Assembly: GCA_963823275.1 (NCBI GenBank)
Contig: CAWGKW010000002.1
Location: 372,001 to 436,000, forward strand
Direction: 5' to 3'
DNA: 64,000 nt
Source: RHKX01 sp963823275
Lineage (GTDB): Bacteria > Actinomycetota > Thermoleophilia > Solirubrobacterales > 70-9
Shown here: positions 39,884 to 52,652 of the stretch, piece by piece
Position numbering within the stretch: position 1 is the stretch's first letter
How the letters are laid out: the number at the start of each line of letters is the position of its first letter
Translations under genes and position numbers: made by a program
Notes under the pieces: model-generated
Database searches by the model: none
The model's input: the letters and a program-made list of their open reading frames with translations, nothing else
What the model was told of the DNA's origin: nothing

Positions 39884-41268
39884 GCCGCAGCGCGCCCGGA
39901 GCCGGGCTGGGCCAATCGCGCGGCGGGCGAAGGGTCGGCCCGGCGATGCTGTCCCAACCCAGCGGCTTCCGGAGTCCGCTTCGGATAGGCATCGGCGAAG
40001 GCGTCGCGGATCGCCGCGGCCGTGATCGAGACCAGCCGCCCGAGGTCGCGCTTGCTGATCGCGAGTGGGGGCACCAGAACGATCGTGTCACCAAGGGGGC
40101 GGACGATCGCCCCGCGCCTGCGTGCTTCGAGGGTGACCAGGTGGCCGAGGCGGAGCGCCGGGTCGTGCTCGCCGAGATCGATCCCGATCATCATCCCCCG
40201 GCCGCGGACCTCTGCGACCTCGTCCATGGCCGCGACTCCGGCCATCAACTCGTTCAGCAGGTTGATCTTCGGTTGCAGGTTGACGAGCGTCTCCTCCTGC
40301 TCGAAGACGTCGAGGCTGGCGATCGCCGCCGAGCACGCGAGCGGGTTGCCGGTGAACGTGTGGCCATGGAAGAACGTCCGGAATTCCTCGTGCTCGCCGA
40401 GGAAGCCCTCGTAGACCCGCTCGGTCGCAAGCGTGGCGGCGAGCGGCATGTAGCCGTTGGTCAGGCCCTTGCCGAGGCAGAGGAAGTCGGGTGCGATCCG
40501 CTCCTGCTCACAGGCGAACATCGTCCCGGTGCGCCCGAACCCGGTCGCGACCTCGTCGCAGATCAGCAGCACGTCGTGGCGGTCGCACAGCTCGCGGACC
40601 TGGCGCAGGTATCCAGGCGGCTGAACCAGGATTCCGCCCGCACCCTGGACGAGGGGTTCGACGATCACCGCGGCGGTTTCCTCGCCGTGCAACTCGAGCA
40701 TCTCGGCGAGCGCATGCGCGTCGCCTGCCGGGACCGACCGCTTGGCGAACAGCAGGGGCTCGTAGGCGCCGTGGAAGAGGTCGATGCCCCCGACCGACAC
40801 GGCTCCGACCGTGTCACCGTGGTACCCGTCGGCCAGACCGATGAACGAGGTGCGCCGGGCGTGCTGGCCGCCCTGCTGGCGCCAGTACTGGAACGCCATC
40901 TTGAGGGCGATCTCGGTCGCCGTCGAGCCGGCATCGGAGTAGAAGACGCGAGTCAGGCCCGGCGGGGCGATCGCGACGAGGCGGGCGGCCAGCTCGGCGG
41001 CCGGGGCGTGGGTCAGCCCCAGCATCGTGGAGTGTGCGACCCGGTCGAGCTGCCGGCGGATCGCCGCATCGATGGTCGGGTGGCGGTGGCCGTGCAGGTT
41101 GCACCAGAGCGACGAGATCCCATCTATGTAACGACACCCGTCGTCGGCGATCAGGTCGGTCCCCTCGGCGCTTTCGATCACCACCGGATTTTCGAGCTCC
41201 CAGGCCCGTTGCTGAGTGAAGGGGTGCCAAAGGTGGCGACGATCAAGCTCTGCGGTCGAGTCCGTCAT
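39880..41268 (-). CDS. bioA: Adenosylmethionine-8-amino-7-oxononanoate aminotransferase
   Basis: BioA uses S-adenosylmethionine as amino donor to make 7,8-diaminopelargonate in biotin synthesis. The 462-residue protein begins MTDSTAELDRRHLWHPFTQQ; HLWHPFTQ is a BioA hallmark. PLP-binding features are ADGYHGDT, ICDEVATGFGRTG and the Schiff-base Lys in CLGKGLTNGYMPLA; HGHTFTGNPLACS follows. The ~25 C-terminal residues (RRADPSPAARLAQPGSG...) are a low-complexity tail. It lies 88 bp downstream of bioD. Confidence 0.95.
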   Translation of the reverse strand: MTDSTAELDRRHLWHPFTQQRAWELENPVVIESAEGTDLIADDGCRYIDGISSLWCNLHGHRHPTIDAAIRRQLDRVAHSTMLGLTHAPAAELAARLVAIAPPGLTRVFYSDAGSTATEIALKMAFQYWRQQGGQHARRTSFIGLADGYHGDTVGAVSVGGIDLFHGAYEPLLFAKRSVPAGDAHALAEMLELHGEETAAVIVEPLVQGAGGILVQPPGYLRQVRELCDRHDVLLICDEVATGFGRTGTMFACEQERIAPDFLCLGKGLTNGYMPLAATLATERVYEGFLGEHEEFRTFFHGHTFTGNPLACSAAIASLDVFEQEETLVNLQPKINLLNELMAGVAAMDEVAEVRGRGMMIGIDLGEHDPALRLGHLVTLEARRRGAIVRPLGDTIVLVPPLAISKRDLGRLVSITAAAIRDAFADAYPKRTPEAAGLGQHRRADPSPAARLAQPGSGRAAA

Positions 41269-41356
41269 CACTGCCACCAAGCTAAGCCCGGAGCCGGTCG
41301 GAACGCGACGGGAACGAACCCGCCATTCGGCGTGAGTGACAGCTCGCCGGATCGCC

Positions 41357-42016
41357 TCACGAGAGCGGCAACTGCGGCCACGACGCGGGGTCGCCGAGGT
41401 CGAGCACCCCGAGTGTGAGGACCTCGACCGCGCCGAGTTCGGCGATCGTGGAGCGATTGGAGATCTCGAGGTCTCCGGGCTCCTCAGGCCACGGATTGAG
41501 GATCACGGCCCGAACCTCCAACCCGACCGCGCGCGCCGCCTCGATCGTCAGCAGGGTGTGGTTGATCGTCCCCAGCCCCGGAGCCGCCACGATCACGATC
41601 GGGTATCCGAACTCGCGGGCGAGGTCGCGGACCAGGTAGGTGGGAGCGAGGGGCACCAGCAGCCCGCCGACGCCCTCGCAGACGAGAACGTCCCCGGCGC
41701 CGCCCGCGGTCGCGGCGGCGGCGCGCAGGACGCCCGGGTCGATCACCTCGCCGCCGAGATCCGCCGCGAGGTGGGGTGAGACGGGGAGATCGAAGCGATA
41801 CGGGGAAATCTGATCTGGGCTCTGCGCGCTTCCCGATGCTCGGGCGAGCAGCTCGTGGTCGGCCTCACCCGCCTCGTCGAGCCCCGAGACGACGGGCTTG
41901 AAGACGGCCACCTCGTATCCCTCCCGGACCGCGGTGTTGGCGATCACCGCTGCGACGACGCTCTTGCCGACCTCGGTGCCGGTGCCGGTTACGAAGACTC
42001 CGCGGCCAGGCTTCAC
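41357..42016 (-). CDS. bioD: Dethiobiotin synthetase
   Basis: BioD carboxylates diaminopelargonate with ATP to close the ureido ring. The 219-residue protein has the P-loop GTGTEVGKS (residues 11-19), SPYRFDLPVSPHLAADLGG with the substrate-binding region, CEGVGGLLVPLAP, and VAAPGLGTINHTLLTIEAAR with the nucleotide-recognition Asn. It starts GTG 24 bp after bioF. No bioC or bioH gene for pimeloyl synthesis is seen nearby. Confidence 0.95.
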   Translation of the reverse strand: MKPGRGVFVTGTGTEVGKSVVAAVIANTAVREGYEVAVFKPVVSGLDEAGEADHELLARASGSAQSPDQISPYRFDLPVSPHLAADLGGEVIDPGVLRAAAATAGGAGDVLVCEGVGGLLVPLAPTYLVRDLAREFGYPIVIVAAPGLGTINHTLLTIEAARAVGLEVRAVILNPWPEEPGDLEISNRSTIAELGAVEVLTLGVLDLGDPASWPQLPLS

Positions 42017-42040
42017 GTCCGGGCCGCGTTCAAGTTCGGG

Positions 42041-43392
<1,352 letters not shown>

Positions 43393-43396
<4 letters not shown>

Positions 43397-44532
43397 GCCG
43401 CTTCGTCTCGGGGGAGGGAGGGATAGGCCGGGACCTTGCCCCGCTTCTTGACCACGCGGAGCTGGGTCGAGGGGTCCCAGAGGTCGGCCTCGTCCTGGCT
43501 GTCGATCAGGTCGTCGACCGGCGTCCGCGGAGTCTCGCCCTCGAGCCAGCCGCTGCGGTTGTCGGGTCTCGGGTTGGAGCCGTTGTCGGACTGCCGAGCG
43601 ACGTTGAGGCCCAGGTCGGTGAACATCTCGCGATCATCGGCCGGCTCTGCGCCGAGCGTGGTCAGGAAGTTGCCCATCATCACGCCGTTCAGCCCCGCCT
43701 TGACCGCCAGCGGCTGCAGCTCGTGCAGGTTCTCGACCCTCCCTCCGCAGAGCCGGAAGAGGGCGTCGGGGAGGATCAGCCGGAAGACTGCGATCCACTT
43801 GACGACGTCCCAGGGATCCATCAGCTCGCGATCGCCGAACTTGGTTCCCGTCCGCGGATTGAGCAGGTTGATCGGGACGGACGTCGGGTCGACCTCGGCG
43901 AGCTCGAAGGCCATCTCGACCCGCTGCTGAGGCGACTCTCCGAGGTTCAGGATCCCGCCGACGCAGGTTTCCATGCCGGCCTCACGGACCGCGTCGATCG
44001 TCCGGATCCGACCCTCGTACTTGACCGTCGTCGTCACCTCGTCGTAGTAGGAGCGAGCGGTCTCGACGTTGTGGTGGACCCGCTGGATACCGGCCTCCGC
44101 GAGTTGATGAGCGCGGTCGCTGGAGATGTGGCCGACCGAGGCGCAGCGCTTCAGGTTGGTGTTCTCGGCCACCAGCCGCGCACCCTCGAGGATCTTCGTG
44201 AAGTCCCTCTTGGAGAGCCCCTGGCCCTGAGTGACCATGCAGAAGCGGTGCGCCCCGGCTGCCTCGGCGGCCCTCGCGTGCTCGAGGATCTGTTCCGGCT
44301 CCATCATCGCGTGCATCGGCGTGTCGGCCTCCGCGTATCGCGACTGCGCGCAGAACCCGCAGTCCTCGGCGCATCCGCCGGACTTCGCGTTGACCAGCGA
44401 GCACATGTCGGTGGAGTCGCCGAAGTTGCCAGTCCTGACCTCCCACGCGCGCTCAACGAGGTCACCGATCTCGTCGTGATCGGCCAACCCCCCGAGCTCC
44501 ATTGCCTCTTCGAAGGTGATCAGTGATGCCAA
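43393..44532 (-). CDS. bioB: Biotin synthase (radical SAM)
   Basis: BioB inserts sulfur into dethiobiotin. The radical SAM Cys cluster is Cys54-x3-Cys58-x2-Cys61 in GGCAEDCGFCAQS. CSLVNAKSG and RYAEADTPMHAMM follow, then YNHNVET-like VHHNVETARSYYDEV and GGILNLGESPQQRVEMAFEL. The protein has 379 residues with a ~40-residue C-terminal tail. Translation starts at TTG 44532 with GAGGAGG 5-9 nt upstream, so a leadered mRNA is expected. It is the first gene of the bioB-F-D-A-SDR run. Confidence 0.95.
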
Positions 44533-44586
44533 GGCGCCTCCTCGTCCGGTGGTCGCCGATGCTAGGTAGTGAGGCGGACGTTTTCG

Positions 44587-44627
44587 GGGCTCCGCTCCGC
44601 GTGCGGTGCGGCCAGGCGGCGGAGCCC
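44587..44627 (-). terminator. Hairpin between esterase and bioB
   Basis: GGGCTCCGC (44587-44595) and GCGGAGCCC (44619-44627) are perfect 9-bp arms in the 100-bp gap after the esterase stop and before bioB. On the minus strand the hairpin is followed by CGAAAACG, not a T-run. It could separate the esterase from the bio operon or lie in the bio leader. Confidence 0.35.
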
Positions 44628-44632
44628 TGCCC

Positions 44633-45550
44633 CTACTCCGCGGGCTTACGGGATCCGGTCGTCCTCGTCGAGAGGTCGCAGTTGTTCAGCGCCCGCGCGT
44701 AGAAGCCGAGGTACTCGCGCCAGTTCCCGTTCCAGTACTCGGAGTCGTGCCCGCCGCTGGAGCCGCGGACGATCGGATCCAATCCCGAGTCCTGCAGCGC
44801 CTGCTGGAAGGCCTGATCGCCGGCCAGAAACGGGTCGTCGTCCCCGGCATCGATCCAGAGGCGCGTCTTCCGGTAGGGGTTCGGCTTCAGCTTGGCCGCC
44901 TCGATGATGTTGTTGCGTTCGAAATCGGCGGCGTCGTCGAAGGCCCCGTCGGCCGTCTCACCGGCGTTCTCCCAGATCGCGGGAGAATGCCCGCCGATCG
45001 CGCAGAACCTCTCGGGGGAGAGACGGGAGATGGCGAAGGCGCCGTAGCCTCCCATCGAGATCCCTCCGATCGCGATCTTGCGCGGGCTGATGTCGTAGCG
45101 TCGGATCAGCTTCGGAATCAGCTCGCTGAGCACGTAGGCCGCCCACTGGCCGCTATCGCGGTTGTGCCAGTAGGAGTTGGTGCCTCCGAAGGGGAAGGCG
45201 GCGACGGGGGCCCGGTCACGAAGGTCGGCCAACGCCTCGAACATCGGGTCGACCAGGTAGCTGCGCTCGTCCTCGCCCCGACCGTGCAGGAAGATCAGCA
45301 GGGGTCGGTCCTTGGACGGGGTCCGTCTGGGGACGACGACGCGAACCGGCAGCGTCTTGTCGAGCAGCTTGCTGTCGATCTCGATCTTCTGGACCCTGGC
45401 ACCGAAAGTGTCGCGGGCCGCCTCGTCGCTGAGCCAGAGCCGCTGGACGGCGAACGCGACCGCGATCACCGCGAGGGCACCGAGAACCCGTAGGACGATG
45501 GTCCTGGTCGAGTGCGGCGGGCGTTCGATCTCCTGGCCAGGCTCGGTCAC
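44633..45550 (-). CDS. Membrane-anchored esterase, alpha/beta hydrolase (esterase D-like)
   Basis: The 305-residue protein has an N-terminal membrane helix (residues ~16-38) and an extracytoplasmic alpha/beta hydrolase domain. LLIFLHGRGEDERSYL holds the oxyanion HG, Gly-Ile-Ser165-Met-Gly is the nucleophile elbow, DAGDDDPFL the acid region and GGHDSEYW the catalytic His. The pattern fits the esterase D/feruloyl esterase/mycolyltransferase-like superfamily. GTG 45550 is chosen because TACGGT (plus 45558-45563) ends 7 nt upstream. BioH identity is unlikely given the membrane anchor and different fold subfamily. Confidence 0.85.
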   Translation of the reverse strand: MTEPGQEIERPPHSTRTIVLRVLGALAVIAVAFAVQRLWLSDEAARDTFGARVQKIEIDSKLLDKTLPVRVVVPRRTPSKDRPLLIFLHGRGEDERSYLVDPMFEALADLRDRAPVAAFPFGGTNSYWHNRDSGQWAAYVLSELIPKLIRRYDISPRKIAIGGISMGGYGAFAISRLSPERFCAIGGHSPAIWENAGETADGAFDDAADFERNNIIEAAKLKPNPYRKTRLWIDAGDDDPFLAGDQAFQQALQDSGLDPIVRGSSGGHDSEYWNGNWREYLGFYARALNNCDLSTRTTGSRKPAE

Positions 45551-45638
45551 GGGCCCGACCGTAGCGAGAGCCCGGGTCGGGGTCGAGACCCGGGCGGCGC
45601 CCGAATTGCGCTCCACCGGCGCTGGCAAGCGTTTCGAC

Positions 45639-45668
45639 AGTAGAAAGTAGTAAGTTCTACTTCCTACT
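45639..45668 (+). promoter_or_regulatory. Palindromic operator at the start of the acyl-CoA carboxylase genes
   Basis: Two AGTAG words (45639-45643, 45646-45650) are followed by a 6-nt centre and two CTACT words (45657-45661, 45664-45668). The 12-bp arms match as an inverted repeat at 11 of 12 positions. The last base abuts the TTG start of the beta-subunit gene. The element is A+T-rich against its surroundings and probably overlaps the promoter, so a bound dimer or tetramer would block transcription directly. Confidence 0.7.
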
Positions 45669-47260
<1,592 letters not shown>

Positions 47261-47264
<4 letters not shown>

Positions 47265-49288
47265 TTGCGGTGGCGCGCTCGTTCAGCAAGGTCCTGGTTG
47301 CGAACCGCGGCGAGATCGCCCGGCGTGTCTTCGCCGGCTGCCGCGGCCTCGGCCTGGCCACCGTCGCCGTCCATTCAGACCCCGACTCCCGCGCTCCCTT
47401 CGTGAGCGAGGCCTACGAGGCCGTCCCGCTCGGCGGGAGAACCGCGGCCGAGTCCTATCTCGACATCGACAAGCTGCTTGAGGCGGCTCGACTGACCGGC
47501 GCCGACGCCGTCCATCCGGGCTACGGGTTCCTCGCCGAGAACGCGGAGTTCGCGACCCGGGTGGTCGACGCCGGCCTGGTCTGGATCGGCCCGCCGCCAG
47601 CGGCGATCGAGGCGATGGGCTCGAAGGTGAGGGCGAGAGCCCTGATGGAGGAGGCCGGAGTCCCGATCGTGCCCGGCTGCGAGCTGGCCGGCGGCGAAGA
47701 CCGGGCCTCCGCCGCCGAGCGGGTGGGGTACCCGTTGCTGGTCAAGGCCTCCGCGGGCGGCGGAGGGAAGGGAATGCGCCCGGTCGCCGAGGCGGGGGAG
47801 CTCGAGGCGGCGATCGAGGGGGCCCGGCGTGAGGCCGCGGCCTCCTTCGGCGACTCGACCGTCTTTCTCGAGCGGCATCTGCAGCGGCCGCGCCACATCG
47901 AGATCCAGCTGCTCGCCGATTCGCACGGCACATCGGTCAGCATCGGCGAGCGCGAGTGCTCGGTCCAGCGCCGCCACCAGAAGGTGCTCGAGGAGAGCCC
48001 GTCGGTGGCGGTCGACCCGGCGCTCAGAGAGCGGTTGGGCGCCGCGGCGGTGGCCGCGGCCGAGGCCGTGGGCTACATCGGCGCCGGCACCGTCGAGTTC
48101 CTGCTCGCCGCCGACGGTGAGTTCTTCTTCCTCGAGATGAACACCCGCCTCCAGGTCGAGCACCCGGTCACCGAGATGGTCTACGGGATCGACCTGGTTG
48201 CCGAGCAGCTGCGGATCGCGGGCGGCGAGCCGCTGTCGCGGGCCGCGCGTGAGCCGGTGCTCTTCGGTCACGCCATCGAGGTGCGGCTCTACGCGGAGGA
48301 TCCAGCGGCGGGATTCCTACCCCAGATCGGCACCGTCGAGCGGATCTCGATTCCCGGCGCTGAGCCGTTCGCCGTGCCGACGGGTGGCGGCACGCGCCCG
48401 GTCGAATTGCGGCTCGACTCGGGCGTGGAGAATGGCACCGTCGTCGGTCCCGACTACGACCCGATGCTGGCGAAGCTGATCGCGTGGGCTCCGACCCGCG
48501 AGGTGGCCGCCGCCCGTCTGGCCTCGGCCCTCCGCCGCAGCTCGATCGACGGGCTCGTCACCAACCGCGACTTCCTCGTGCGGCTCCTGGGTTCCGACTC
48601 CTATCTGGAGGGTCGGACCGATACCGGGCTGCTCGACCGGGAGACCGCGCTGGTCGAACCGCTGGTCGAACCCGCCGGGGTACCCGTCTACGCCGCGGCC
48701 GCCGCGCTGGCATCGATGGCTGAGCGCCGCGCCGAGGCGCCCGTCCTCGCCTTCGCCCCGCCCGGCTTCCGCAACAACTTCTCCGGGCCGCAGCGGATCT
48801 CTTTCGAGGGCCGGGCCGACGGCGAGGAGCTGGTCGTCGAGTACTCGATTCGGCGCGGGGGAGTCGAGCTGGCGGTCAATGGCGCGGATCTCGAGGCCCC
48901 GCGACTCCACAGCGTCGATCCCGCCTCCGTCGATCTCGAGGTCGGCGGCGTCCGCCGCCGCTACTCGGTCCGTCGTTCCGATGGCTTCCATCACGTCAAC
49001 GGACCGCACGGTCAGGTCAGCCTGCGCGAGCTGCCCCGGTACCCCAGCGGCGAGGGGTCGCTGGGCGAGGGAGCGCTCGTGGCGCCGATGCCGGGCAAGG
49101 TGATCAAGCTGGCGGTCGCCGAGGGCGCGACCGTCGTCGCCGGCGACATCCTGGTGGTTCTGGAGGCGATGAAGATGGAGCATGAGCTCGTCGCCCCCGC
49201 CGACGGCACCGTCACCGAACTCCGGGTGGCGGAGGGCGATCAGGTCGACGCGGGCTCACCCATAGCAATCATCGGGGTCCCCGGTTGA
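47261..49288 (+). CDS. Acyl-CoA carboxylase alpha subunit (biotin carboxylase plus carrier domain)
   Basis: This subunit carboxylates its own biotin with ATP and bicarbonate. From GTG 47261 it has 675 residues. Biotin carboxylase occupies ~1-450, with KVLVANRGEIARRVF, VHPGYGFLAEN, KASAGGGGKGMR, FLEMNTRLQVEHPVTE and the switch RECSVQRRHQK-like ERECSVQRRHQKVLEE. A middle domain is followed by the biotinyl domain (~605-675) with EAMKMEHE, Lys638 being the biotin site. A GTG at 47270 is an alternative start. BirA must biotinylate it; birA is not in this window. Confidence 0.93.
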
Positions 49289-49325
49289 AGCCTCACATGC
49301 CTCCCGCCAAGAAACGCCCAACCAT

Positions 49326-49361
49326 CCGAGGAAGCGGACGCGAAGCGGAGCATTCCCTCGG
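49326..49361. terminator. Hairpin with a recurring 15-bp word after the carboxylase genes
   Basis: CCGAGG (49326-49331) and CCTCGG (49356-49361) can pair around two GAAGCGG words. The segment GAAGCGGAGCATTCC at 49342-49356 recurs exactly at 60379-60393, also in a short hairpin just past a gene end. It lies in the 76-bp convergent gap between the alpha subunit and alkA-like genes. Confidence 0.3.
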
Positions 49362-49364
49362 GGG

Positions 49365-49970
49365 TCATCTGACGGCCTCCCACAGGTACAGCGAGGCGAG
49401 CGTCCTGTGCGGGCTCCAGCGCTCGGCGATTGCGATCGCCTCCTCAGGGGTCGGCGGCGCCTCGAGCCCGTAGACGATCCGGATCCCGTGTCGCAGGCCG
49501 AGGTCGCCGCCGCTGAAGACGTCCGGGCGACCGAGGTCAAAGATCAGAAACATCTCGGCGCTCCAGCGGCCGAGGCCACGGAGGGCGATCAGGGTCTCGA
49601 TCACCTCCTCGTCGGAGAGGTTGTCGAGCTCGTGCGGACGTAGTTTCTCGGCATCGATCTCCTCGGCGATGCCGATCACGTAGGAGGCCTTGCGGCCGCT
49701 CAGGCCGGCTCCCCGCAACTTCTCCTCGGCGCCCGGAGCGGTCAGTGTCTCCGGGGTCGGCTCGCCGTCGAACGCCTCCACGACCCGCCCCCAGATGGTT
49801 CGTGCCGCGGCGGTCGAGACCTGTTGGCCGACGATGATCCGTGCCAGCGCCAGGAAACGATCCGGATCACGGCCGGCGATCCGGTCCTCGATTACCGATG
49901 AGTCGATCCGCTCGATCAGCCCTGCGATGCGCGGATCGGATGCGGCCAACTCCTGGTGAGCGGTGCTCAT
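49365..49970 (-). CDS. DNA-3-methyladenine glycosylase, HhH-GPD type
   Basis: The enzyme excises alkylated bases. The 201-residue protein starts at ATG 49970 (MSTAHQELAASDPRIAGLIE). The helix-hairpin-helix and catalytic Asp lie in ALRGLGRWSAEMFLIFDLGRPDVFSGGDLG (split), and IIVGQQVSTAAARTIWGRV is typical of the AlkA2/MAG group. It lacks the N-terminal domain of E. coli AlkA. It begins 5 bp after the enoyl-CoA hydratase stop on the same strand, so they are probably cotranscribed without a functional link. Confidence 0.9.
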   Translation of the reverse strand: MSTAHQELAASDPRIAGLIERIDSSVIEDRIAGRDPDRFLALARIIVGQQVSTAAARTIWGRVVEAFDGEPTPETLTAPGAEEKLRGAGLSGRKASYVIGIAEEIDAEKLRPHELDNLSDEEVIETLIALRGLGRWSAEMFLIFDLGRPDVFSGGDLGLRHGIRIVYGLEAPPTPEEAIAIAERWSPHRTLASLYLWEAVR

Positions 49971-49975
49971 CCCCG

Positions 49976-50800
49976 CTAGCGGCCCTTCCATTGCGGCGGC
50001 CGCTTCTCGGCGAACGCCCGGATCCCCTCCCGGAAGTCCTCGGATGAGAAGCACGATTCGCGCAGCGAGACCATCTCATCGACCTGTTTCGGGCTGAGGC
50101 GCGGGAATCGCGAGAGCGTCTCGATCACGTGCTTGTTGCCCCGGGTCGAGAGCGGCGCGTTGGCGGCGATCAGCGACGCGAGCTCGAGGGAGGCGGACCC
50201 GATCTCGGCGGCGGGGTGGACCTCGTTGACGAGCCCGATCTCCTCCGCCCGTGCTCCGTCGATGACCCTGCCGGTCAGAAACAGCTCCTTGGTCCGCGCG
50301 ACGCCGATGCAGTCGATGAACCGCTCGAGGCCGGTGTGGCCGTAGATCAACCCGAGCTTGGCCGGCGGCATGCCCAGCTTCGCCTCGGTCGCGCAGAGCC
50401 GGATGTCGCAGCGCACCGCCAGTTCGAGCCCGCCACCGAGGCAGTGTCCGTTGATCGCGGCGAGGACGGGGAACGGGTGGGCGCTGATCGCTTCCATGGC
50501 CGCCGTGAACGGGTGGGCGACCAATGCCTCGGCGTCGCGTTCGAAGCTCTCGCTGGGAATCGCGCCGATGTCGTAGCCGGCCGAGAACGCCTTCCCCGCG
50601 CCGGTGATCATGACGCAGCGGACGTCGATTCCATGGTCGAGCAGGGGCAGGGTCGCCGCGATCGCGTCGAGCACTGAATGGGAGAGTGGGTTGCGCTTGG
50701 CGGGGTTGTTCAGGGTGAGGCGAGCGACCGCTTCGGCGGGAAAGTCGAGCATCAGCTCGCCCCCGGCCAGCTCCCTCGGCTCCATGCCTGCGTTTGACAT
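49976..50800 (-). CDS. Enoyl-CoA hydratase/isomerase family protein
   Basis: Crotonase-fold enzymes hydrate or isomerise enoyl-CoA esters. From ATG 50800 the protein has 274 residues. AGKAFSAGYDIGAIP forms the CoA/oxyanion region, INGHCLGGGLELAVRCDIRLC carries the first catalytic Glu position, and AKLGMPPAKLGLIYGHTGL covers the second, where no Glu is evident, as in many family members. TACCCT upstream (minus strand) could be a -10. Next to the carboxylase it could be a methylglutaconyl-CoA hydratase, but this is inference from neighbourhood only. Confidence 0.87.
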   Translation of the reverse strand: MSNAGMEPRELAGGELMLDFPAEAVARLTLNNPAKRNPLSHSVLDAIAATLPLLDHGIDVRCVMITGAGKAFSAGYDIGAIPSESFERDAEALVAHPFTAAMEAISAHPFPVLAAINGHCLGGGLELAVRCDIRLCATEAKLGMPPAKLGLIYGHTGLERFIDCIGVARTKELFLTGRVIDGARAEEIGLVNEVHPAAEIGSASLELASLIAANAPLSTRGNKHVIETLSRFPRLSPKQVDEMVSLRESCFSSEDFREGIRAFAEKRPPQWKGR

Positions 50801-50945
50801 CACGGTCGGCTCTCGGTCATCGGCCCAGAGGGTATGGCAGGCCGATTGGCCAGGCAGCCAGGGGGCCTCCCGCCCGGTACCCCGGCGCGGTAACGTCCAC
50901 GGCGGAGTTTTCGAGGCCCTATCGAGCGAACGAGGAGAATTCACA

Positions 50946-52520
50946 GTGGAGCCCACCGCCGCGCCTGAAGCCGTTTCCACCACCAACGGGAAGCTCGAAG
51001 GTGATTCCGGCGCCGCCGGCAACACCGTCGAGGTCTTCAACCCCGCCACCGGGCAACTGATCGGATCCGTGTCGTCGATGACCCCGGATGAGGTGACCGA
51101 AGCGGTTGCCCGCGCTCGCGCCGCGCAGCCCGCCTGGGCGGCCGCCGGATTCGCCGAGCGCGCCCGGATCCTCCGCCGTGCGCAGAAGTGGACCCTCGAC
51201 AACGCGGAGCGGATCATCGCGACCATCGTCGCCGAGAACGGCAAGACCTACGAGGACGCGCAGCTCGCCGAGATCTCCTACGTCGCCAACGCCTTCGGCT
51301 TCTGGGCCAAGAACGCACCCGAGTTCCTCGCCGACGAGAAGGTCAAGTCGTCCTCGCCGTTCGTACTCGGCCGCAAGCTCAAGGTCCGCTACGCACCGAT
51401 CGGCGTAGTCGGCGTGATCGGTCCGTGGAACTACCCGCTGACCAACTCCTTCGGCGACTGCATTCCAGCGCTCGCCGCCGGAAACTCCGTGGTCCTCAAG
51501 CCGGCCACCCTGACCCCGATGACCTCGATGCTGCTGGCCGAGGGCCTGCGCGAGTGCGGCATTCCCGAGGACGTCTTTCAGGTCACCGTCGGCGAGGGCA
51601 GCAAGATCGGCAACGCCCTGATCGACGCGGTCGACTTCGTCATGTTCACCGGCTCGACCGAGGTCGGCAAGAAGGTGATGATGCGGGCCGCGGAGACCCT
51701 GACCGGAACGGCCATGGAGCTCGGCGGCAAGGACCCGATGATCGTCCTCCGCGACGCCAACCTCGAACGCGCCGCCAACGCGGCCGTTCACTACTCGATG
51801 CAGAACGGCGGCCAGACCTGCATCTCGGTCGAGCGCGTCTACGTCGAGGAGCCGGTCTATGACGATTTCGTCACCCGGGTCACCGAGAAGATGCGCGCGC
51901 TCCGTCAGGGCGTTCCCAGCGGCCCGGCCGTGGTCGACGTCGGCGCGATGACCTCGCCCGAGCAGACCGACCTGGTCGAGGAGCAGGTCAACGAGGCCGT
52001 CTCCCACGGTGCCCGCGCGGTCGTCGGCGGCAAGCGCGGCGAGGGCCCCGGTGACTTCTTCGAGCCGACGCTGCTGCTCGACGTCGACCACTCGATGGAG
52101 TGCATGACGGAGGAGACGTTCGGCCCGACGCTGCCGGTGATGAAGGTCGCCGACGCCGAGGAGGCGATCAAGCTCGCCAACGATTCACCCTACGGCCTGC
52201 AGGCTTCGGTATGGACGAAGGACGTCGAGCGCGGCGAGCAGATCGCCCGCCGGATCGAGGCCGGCGTCGTCTGCGTCAATGACGCCCAGCTCAACTACGT
52301 CGCGCTCGAGTTGCCGATGGGCGGCTGGAAGGACTCCGGAGTGGGCTCGCGCCACGGCGCCGGCGGAATCCGCAAGTACACGAAGCAGCAGACCCTGCTG
52401 GTCACGCGATTCGCGCCGACCGACAAGGACATCCACATGCTGCCCTACGACTCCAAGCGCACGACCAAGCTGCTGGGCAAGTCGTTCAAGCTGCTCTGGG
52501 GCCGCGGCAAGCGGGACTAG
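50946..52520 (+). CDS. Aldehyde dehydrogenase (succinate-semialdehyde dehydrogenase-like)
   Basis: This NAD(P)-dependent dehydrogenase oxidises an aldehyde to an acid. From GTG 50946, with GAGGAGAATT 7 nt upstream, it has 524 residues. VIGPWNYPLTNSFGDCIPALAAGNSVVLKPA (split) is the cofactor region, FTGSTEVGKKVM follows, MELGGKDPMIVL holds the general base Glu and NGGQTCISVERVYV the catalytic Cys. The C-terminus KYTKQQTLLVTRFAPTDKDI with a basic tail resembles the SSADH/GabD2 group of actinobacteria. It is divergent from the enoyl-CoA hydratase with 145 bp between. Confidence 0.92.
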   Translation: MEPTAAPEAVSTTNGKLEGDSGAAGNTVEVFNPATGQLIGSVSSMTPDEVTEAVARARAAQPAWAAAGFAERARILRRAQKWTLDNAERIIATIVAENGKTYEDAQLAEISYVANAFGFWAKNAPEFLADEKVKSSSPFVLGRKLKVRYAPIGVVGVIGPWNYPLTNSFGDCIPALAAGNSVVLKPATLTPMTSMLLAEGLRECGIPEDVFQVTVGEGSKIGNALIDAVDFVMFTGSTEVGKKVMMRAAETLTGTAMELGGKDPMIVLRDANLERAANAAVHYSMQNGGQTCISVERVYVEEPVYDDFVTRVTEKMRALRQGVPSGPAVVDVGAMTSPEQTDLVEEQVNEAVSHGARAVVGGKRGEGPGDFFEPTLLLDVDHSMECMTEETFGPTLPVMKVADAEEAIKLANDSPYGLQASVWTKDVERGEQIARRIEAGVVCVNDAQLNYVALELPMGGWKDSGVGSRHGAGGIRKYTKQQTLLVTRFAPTDKDIHMLPYDSKRTTKLLGKSFKLLWGRGKRD

Positions 52521-52652
52521 GCAGCTCCGGCCAGTGCTCCGCGGCCGCGGCGAACAACGTCGACGGGCTGCAGGCTCATTTCGCCGCCGCTGCGCTGGGT
52601 CTCGAGCGGAGCGGGATCAGCCACCAGCGGATCGAGCCCGGCAAGCGTCAGC

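Noticed and set aside
44633..45550. BioH-type pimeloyl-ACP methyl ester carboxylesterase next to the bio genes
   Set aside because: The protein has an N-terminal membrane anchor and an esterase D-like core, unlike the small cytosolic BioH.
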